Source: Saccoglossus kowalevskii (taxonomy: Eukaryota > Hemichordata > Enteropneusta > Harrimaniidae). Taken from it: 12,659 nt of DNA. A model generated the notes under the pieces. That model was not told the origin of the DNA and made no database searches. It saw nothing but the letters and a program-made list of their open reading frames with translations. Numbering within the stretch: the first letter of the stretch is position 1; the number at the start of each line of letters is the position of its first letter. The DNA lies in assembly GCF_000003605.2 (NCBI RefSeq), contig NW_003141326.1, positions 77,163 to 89,821 of the forward strand, read 5' to 3'. Both the position numbers and the translations under genes were made by a program. Below, piece after piece: positions 8,277 to 12,659 of the stretch.

Positions 8277-11200
8277 GTATCTATTCATTATAATAAACTC
8301 ACAATTTGAAAGTTGTTAATTGCATTAAATTTCATGGCCTTGAGACAAAAGTCCCATGGGGGTAGACTGTAGTATCATTAAACGACAACCACTTTTCTTT
8401 TCATATATTCCGATGCTAATCACTGAATTATCAAATTCAATGTGGAAATTTATTATTTCACTTTTTGATTTGCTAATTAATAAGACCACATTTCTGATCC
8501 CCTGTCAAACTGATTCAATCATGTGTATTTTGTTGAACTCTTTTAATGCAGGTATCTAACAGCAATTGTACATCAGAACTCAAAATGACTACCATTGTTC
8601 CCTTTATGTATCAAGCCATTTGATTGATTGTTGTATTTACCGGTATACAGACTTGTAATAAGCCAATGAGATGACTGATTTTTTGATTTTGCATCATTAT
8701 TTAACCTGAATCTAGCATCTCAAAGAATAATGTGAAATGCAAGCATGCAAAGTTCCAGTGCCGTTTCTATTGGGACAAATCTAATTCCAATTTTGACAAG
8801 TTATTTTGCGGTAAATCCGGCTTTCGCGGAAATGCATGTTTTGCCATTCTTTGGTATTCTGAAAGTTTTTTTTTTTTTTTTGAAAAAACACCAACAAATA
8901 AACAAGGAACTGACTGTATGCATGTCTGCTACCATAACAGAGACATAGCAAAATTATTTAAATGCCACAACAGTCATTAATATGTCGCAATTCCAATAAC
9001 TGATTATAAAACCAGCTTTAAGCTTTAAATAGGTTTCTGAATTTTAAATTTTCTCCTGGTTCTTCCATAGATTTGTACCTTCGTCAAAATTAACCTGATC
9101 AAGGTATAATGTACAATTTGGAAGCTATTTTTATTTTTCTCAAATTAGGTTAAAATCCCTTTTTTTTATTTTGTCCACTATGCTTTGTTGGTAACTTGAT
9201 AAATTCATGTTCAAAAGTTTCATGGTACCGGTATAATCGTATATATAGGTTTAAATATTGGTAGATAAGTTATGGGTATATTTGTAAATATAGGTTTAAA
9301 TTCTGTTAGATAAGTTATGGTTAGTATTTCGGTAAACTTAAAATCAATTGCTCATTGAAGCTTGCTTTTGAAAACAGTAAGAAAGCTGGGCTGTGTTTGC
9401 AAAAAATGATATTTACCAATGACCAGTCAGGAATTTTACTTCTGCCCTCTATCAACACTATTTGTTGGGCTGATAGAGGGCGCTTGACATTCTGGTGTAC
9501 CATTAAACTGCTTATTTGTCAGTGGAGTTACATAATGCTGCATTAAAACTAGCTTGCTTTCAAAACCACTACATATTTAAATTGTGGATGAGAATGATTT
9601 TCACTTAAAAAAGTGTTTATGAAAAGGCAAAGCCAGCTGGCAGACATCTTGGAAGTTAAGTTACACCTGTACTCTGTACTGTACTGTACTGTATGTCTAT
9701 TATACATGTTTTGACTGTTATATATACCCCCCTATATACTGTATTGCTATATTAGTAGCACATATGCTTACATAATTAACAGTAGTGTGTCTATGGACAA
9801 ATTAGTCGTATTTAAATAGTCCAGCATACAATAAATGTAATTTTTGGTTTATGTACTGTACACTTGTATTGGAGATGTGCCATAACTTTAGAAATTTATA
9901 AGGAAACCTGCCAACATGACCAACATAAATCAATTTCTTGGTTAGTTATATATGCATTAGATTTGGGGGTACATAGTCTATATGTGGTAGCAAAAATAAT
10001 AGTTTATGTGAACTCTTGATATTTTAATGAGTGGACGAACAAGCAGGTATGATCAAATTCTGTCAGCAGCATTTCTATGGTGATCAACCTTCCAAAATAT
10101 CAGCTTACAATTTTTGAACCTGATGATATGACCAGAGATTTTTTAACATTCTGACACTTACTTTTGAATTATTTTACATCTTAGTTTTCAACCCACTCTC
10201 AAAATGTTGCTCCATCGAATAACTTTAATGGGCAAATTACATCTCGTCCACGAGTCTTACCAAACACGGTTGCTGCAAGTCCAGCTCGTCCACAGCAACA
10301 AATACAAATTCAGAGTCAACAAACTACTGGGAGTGATAAGATTGCAATTCTTCACAGCAGACTAAATGTAGAGGCTGAGAAAATCCAAAAATGGAAAACG
10401 ACAACAGAGATAGAAATAAGACAAAAGGTAACACACATTTACTATACAATGGCAACTGTGTTGATGATGTAGTTTGTAGGGACTGCAGTTGTCAAGTACA
10501 TACAATTTTGATAACTTTGTATTTAAATTATGTGAATCTGTTCCGTTTGTACACATGGATGCAATATGCTTTGAGATCTGCTTGTTAATGGTATTATTTG
10601 CCACAGTTTAAGATAAATATTTCTGAAAATAAATCTACCGGTACAATCTAGCCAGTCTAGCCAGTTATTATGGACTTGTATTCAGTTACTATTGTGCTGC
10701 ATCATGCTTCCAATAACTTTTCAATAGAATGTACAATGAGGGTAGTTAATTAAGATACATGACTTGTATGCATTTGTGTTAATTATTGCAGATCACATTT
10801 AGAACTTTACTATGTATTTAGTCTTTAAACTTCTTATCTCTGACATATTTGCAGGACAAGAAGATCATTGATGGCCAACAAACCATTGAGTCTCAAAGGA
10901 AATCTATACTAGAATTACAGGTAATACATTTTAATTTTAATTTGCTTTTCAGTTTGATAAAAAGTAACTTTATGACTCAGTTGCCACACAGTGCACATTC
11001 TAATTTGTATTGTATTCAAGCAACTGTGTATGATGACTCATTGCAAGTCTTATTGTTTTTTAATGAAAAAAAAAAAAAAAGTCCCTGACAATAGATTTGT
11101 ATCCCTCGCATGCACCCTCAGTGACATGGTCTAGGTTTTTAGCCACTGATGTAACAATAACCATAAGGACTAATCAGAAATTACCACATCTACCACATAA

Positions 11201-12415
11201 GGCAAATGCTTTCATTTTTGCAACATAGATTCTTGGGGTAGTCCTCTGTTAGACTTGTTCATTTCATGATGATATCTTTGATTCTTTAATTTTTATGAAT
11301 ATTTTTGTCATTTTTGGTAAAAAATAATATTTTTGACTTCTTGTTGAAAACCGCAAGTCTGATTGCTTTGATATATGTATAGGTACTACGTGTAGACCTC
11401 TCTCAGATTTGTTCATTGCATGATGATATCTTTCATTCTCTAATTTTAATGAATATTTTTGTCATTTTTGGTAAAAAGTGATATTTTTGACTTCTTGTTA
11501 ACAACCGCAAATCTGATTGCTTTGATACTATACATATTGCTCATTTTCTAATGATATCCTCAGTTCTTTTAATGTATATTGCTAACAGCGGGCTATCTTA
11601 GCTGAGAGGCTTGTTATAATGTGCAGATGACATTTGACAAAAATAAAATCGTTTGCTTTGTTATCGATATTATATTTTTTGTTCAAACTTGTATCGTCAA
11701 TGTTTTGTGATGTCATAAGGTGACTTTATCATTGAGTTGCCATGGAAAGAATAGGGTATATAAAACTGTGACTATTGCAATGAGTTTGTTGCCACACATC
11801 AGTGCACACACTGCATTCCATACAAACTGGCCATATGATATGTAAACTGAAACTTGTGAATATTAATAGCATAAAACTTTGCCAGGGACACAAGTCCTTT
11901 CATAACCATTCACCAACACTGCACTATTTACTTGCTTACAGAAACACAATTTCACAAAAGTGACTGTCCTGACATATTTGATATATTACATGCAGATCTC
12001 TTAAATAGAAGCTTACTGAAATCAAAAATTGCATTTAAAATATAGTGTGTACTAAGTACTATAGTGGCACTAAGCAAATACAGTATTACTCTCCTTCTTC
12101 TCCTCAGATAATTAATAACATAAAATGAAGCAATAATAGAAAAGATGAATGTGCACTGTTACAAGATTTTGTGATTTTCTGACGACTCCTGGCATTTGCA
12201 AAAAATTCACCCACAGAATTAAAGTAGTTTACAGTAATTTCATCTACACTGACATTCATCAATTTTCAAGACCATTACAAATTTATTAGTACATTATTTA
12301 TTAACAGGATTTTTATACCATTCTAATGTTGTTATTTTTTTCTATAGCTGCAGAGTGAAAATCTAAGTGCAAAACTTCAGGAGGAGATGGACAACAGAGT
12401 TGAAATCATACAAAA
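8133..12415 (+). CDS. SYCP1: SYCP1, synaptonemal complex protein 1, 5' part of a spliced gene (exons 1-4, incomplete)
   Basis: SYCP1 forms the transverse filaments that hold paired homologous chromosomes together in meiotic prophase. Its N-termini meet at the midline of the complex and its C-termini sit on the chromosome axes. The coding sequence joins 8133-8276, 10185-10427, 10855-10920 and 12348-12415, giving about 173 residues. Residues 1-96 are polar and low in complexity (N, S, Q, P, T), as expected for the disordered N-terminal tail. Residues 97-173 are charged and helical and align without gaps to recalled vertebrate SYCP1, including an EAEKI-KW block at 111-119, an ESQRKSI-ELQ block in exon 3 and a KLQEE block in exon 4. 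The EAEK block falls at almost the same residue number as in human (111 against 112). The long central coiled coil and the C-terminus lie beyond the right edge. I am confident of the family; the alignment is from memory, not a search. Confidence 0.92.
8866..8881. repeat. T16 homopolymer
   Basis: Sixteen T in SYCP1 intron 1, followed by GAAAAAAC. A likely length-variable tract. Confidence 0.9.
9231..9320 (+). repeat. 45-bp tandem duplication (two copies)
   Basis: Unit 1 (9231-9275) and unit 2 (9276-9320) share ATATAGGTTTAAAT and TAGATAAGTTATGG at identical offsets. They differ at roughly seven or eight positions. A weak trace of a third start (GTATTTCGGTAAAC) follows. Confidence 0.8.
9444..9481. 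repeat. Inverted repeat GCCCTCTATCA / TGATAGAGGGC
   Basis: Perfect 11-base arms flank a 16-base loop. Pairing does not continue outward beyond one G-T wobble, so it is too short for a microRNA precursor. The GATAGAGGGCGC end resembles short sequences often seen at the borders of dispersed repeats in animal genomes. The near-identical words AGCTTGCTTT lie on both sides (about 9358 and 9551) in the same orientation. Confidence 0.65.
9674..9693 (+). repeat. CTGTA x4 microsatellite
   Basis: Four perfect pentamer copies in SYCP1 intron 1. The unit matches the CTGTA/TACAG ends of the small inverted-repeat elements in this window, which may or may not be coincidence. Confidence 0.85.
10185..10427 (+). 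CDS. SYCP1: SYCP1 exon 2 (end of the N-terminal tail, start of the N-terminal coiled coil)
   Basis: This exon is exactly 81 codons, residues 49-129. The acceptor is TTAG at 10181-10184 and the donor follows CAAAAG at 10428. Residues 49-96 are low in complexity with a Q-rich run (PQQQIQIQSQQ, 84-94). Residues 97-129 switch abruptly to a charged helix that matches the start of the conserved vertebrate SYCP1 N-terminal helix. The diagnostic block is EAEKIQKWKTTTEIEIRQK at 111-129, where human has EAEKIKKWK then an STEAELRQK-like segment. This region of human SYCP1 drives head-to-head assembly at the midline of the synaptonemal complex, so the conserved part of the exon starts where the assembly-competent helix is expected. 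Confidence 0.93.
10428..10854 (+). other. SYCP1 intron 2
   Basis: A 427-base GT-AG intron. It has no coding content apart from stretches that run on from exon 2 until the first stop. It contains a TACCGGTA octamer at 10636-10643. Confidence 0.8.
10855..10920 (+). CDS. SYCP1: SYCP1 exon 3 (N-terminal coiled coil)
   Basis: This is a 22-codon exon, residues 130-151, with acceptor TTTGCAG ending at 10854 and donor GTAATA from 10921. It encodes a charged helix ending in TIESQRKSILELQ, where human SYCP1 has a very similar IIEAQRKAIQELQ segment. The phase is 0 at both ends and fits exons 2 and 4 with no insertion or deletion against the recalled vertebrate sequence. Because it is a whole number of codons, skipping it would keep the frame but remove 22 residues of helix. 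Confidence 0.93.
11066..11080. repeat. A15 homopolymer
   Basis: Fifteen A in SYCP1 intron 3, at the right border of a segment whose GTTGCCACACAGTGCACA word recurs near 11789. It could be the tail of a retroposed copy, but no target duplication was identified. Confidence 0.85.
11236..11580 (+). repeat. 154-bp tandem duplication with a third degenerate copy
   Basis: Unit 1 (about 11236-11389) and unit 2 (about 11390-11543) share long identical words at a constant offset of 154, for example CATGATGATATCTTT, GAATATTTTTGTCATTTTTG and CTGATTGCTTTGATA-like ends. A third, degenerate partial copy beginning near 11537 keeps CATTTTCTAATGATATC. It sits in SYCP1 intron 3 and is non-coding. Confidence 0.85.
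12217..12236 (+). repeat. 20-base repeat, second copy, in SYCP1 intron 3
   Basis: It matches the 2961-2980 repeat at 19 of 20 bases. It is preceded by TTCACCCACAG, which resembles the AAACCCACAG of the 3300-3336 copy, so the shared unit may extend about 30 bases upstream. Confidence 0.4.
12348..12415 (+). CDS. SYCP1: SYCP1 exon 4 (N-terminal coiled coil, last exon in the window)
   Basis: The acceptor is a pyrimidine-rich tract ending TCTATAG at 12347 and the donor is GTGAGT from 12416. The exon gives 22 codons plus two bases, so it ends in phase 2. It encodes LQSENLSAKLQEEMDNRVEI followed by IQ, continuing the helix; human has a similar stretch with KLEEG and ENKDLIK. An alternative acceptor at CTGCAG (exon from 12354) would delete two residues (LQ). 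The 12348 choice keeps the alignment gapless and is preferred. The next exon must begin in the matching phase and lies beyond the window. Confidence 0.88.
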
Positions 12416-12659
12416 GTGAGTAGTTGAGATGCTTAAAGGTTCTTGTTCTGATGAAATCTGAAGCATTTAAACAGATTTCTGCCATTCCAAGAATGGATCT
12501 AGGTCATCAATTGACAGATTTCATTCAAACTTGGTACATATTTTGATGCACACCATTTGTTTTTCAGATTGCATTCAAAATGGCCAACTGGCCACCATTT
12601 TGTTCCAGATCGATACCTCTGATATGCCTTGAATAATTCAAACTCTTGGTACCCTTGAG
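12416..12659 (+). other. SYCP1 intron 4 (start), with dispersed-repeat-like sequence
   Basis: Opens with donor GTGAGT and runs off the window. From about 12510 it contains CATTCAAACTTGGTACATAT, then CATTCAAAATGGCCAAC and a GGCCACCATTTTG arm that pairs with it (12575-12602). This style of sequence is familiar from dispersed repeats in marine invertebrates, but I cannot name the family. Confidence 0.5.
12575..12602. repeat. Inverted repeat around AAAATGGCC / GGCCACCATTTT
   Basis: CAAAATGG pairs with CCATTTTG, with inner TGGCCA words extending the pairing imperfectly. It shares ATTCAAA(A)TGGCC with the palindrome in the SYCP1 upstream region at 7551. Confidence 0.5.

Larger units (their letters stand above)
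8277..10184 (+). other. SYCP1 intron 1
   Basis: This 1.9 kb GT-AG intron separates the start exon from exon 2. It contains a T16 tract, two TACCGGTA octamers, the 45-bp tandem duplication, a strong inverted repeat at 9444-9481 and a CTGTA microsatellite. No coding exon is recognisable inside it. The overlapping open stretches around 8732-8980 are interrupted by the T16 run and show no family resemblance. Confidence 0.7.
10921..12347 (+). other. SYCP1 intron 3
   Basis: A 1.4 kb GT-AG intron, largely repetitive. It has an A15 tract (11066-11080), the 154-bp tandem duplication, and three diverged copies of a motif around GTTGCCA (near 10963, 11719 and 11767). A TATA-like word (GGTATATAAAACTG, about 11756) has no gene attached that I can see. 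Confidence 0.75.

Noticed and set aside
8732-8980. Overlapping open stretches with FFFF and repeated Lys
   Set aside because: They are built around the T16/A-rich tract in intron 1, are in two competing frames, and show no family resemblance.
9444-9481. microRNA precursor
   Set aside because: The stem is only 11 base pairs and does not extend outward. A precursor needs roughly twice that or more.
10362-10604. 80-codon - strand open stretch opposite exon 2
   Set aside because: It is the antisense shadow of the well-supported SYCP1 exon 2 and part of intron 2.
11756-11769. TATA-like GGTATATAAAACTG in intron 3
   Set aside because: No start, exon or CpG-rich context follows it. It is probably chance in AT-rich DNA or part of the local repeat.
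1-12659. CRISPR array, bacterial operon, tRNA or rRNA gene
   Set aside because: No regularly spaced repeats, no tightly packed ORFs, and no cloverleaf or conserved rRNA words were seen. The intron-exon structure shows this is animal nuclear DNA.

Overview
The window looks like nuclear DNA of an invertebrate animal. It is AT-rich (about two thirds A+T) with sparse coding, short exons, GT/AG introns, microsatellites and small inverted-repeat elements. There are no bacterial operons, Shine-Dalgarno sites or phage genes. The species cannot be named from the sequence; a marine invertebrate would fit, but that is a guess.

The one gene I recognise firmly is the 5' part of SYCP1, the transverse-filament protein of the meiotic synaptonemal complex. 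It lies on the + strand as four exons: 8133-8276, 10185-10427, 10855-10920 and 12348-12415. The gene continues past the right edge. Residues about 97-173 of the predicted protein align without gaps to my memory of the N-terminal coiled-coil segment of vertebrate SYCP1. The first three exons are whole codons and all splice sites are consistent in phase.

About 1.6 kb to the left, a short exon on the - strand (6508 down to 6463) encodes a signal-peptide-like start followed by a consensus splice donor. It is probably the first coding exon of an unidentified secreted or membrane protein. The interval between the two starts (6509-8132) has many more CpGs than the rest of the window, CCAAT boxes, a repeated CRE-like decamer and a TATA-like site, and reads as a divergent promoter region.

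From 4200 to 6152 the + strand carries a cluster of unusually long open stretches, broken by stops, at least one frame change and a small inserted inverted-repeat element. It looks like a decayed coding sequence that I cannot name. From 1 to 4199 I see no gene, only simple repeats, a palindrome and a probable MITE at 3749-3944. The SYCP1 introns hold tandem duplications (45 bp and about 154 bp units) and other repeats. I see no sign of an undescribed multi-gene system. The points most worth checking are the SYCP1 exon structure, the divergent promoter, the unidentified remnant, the TA-flanked small elements and the excess of the octamer TACCGGTA.
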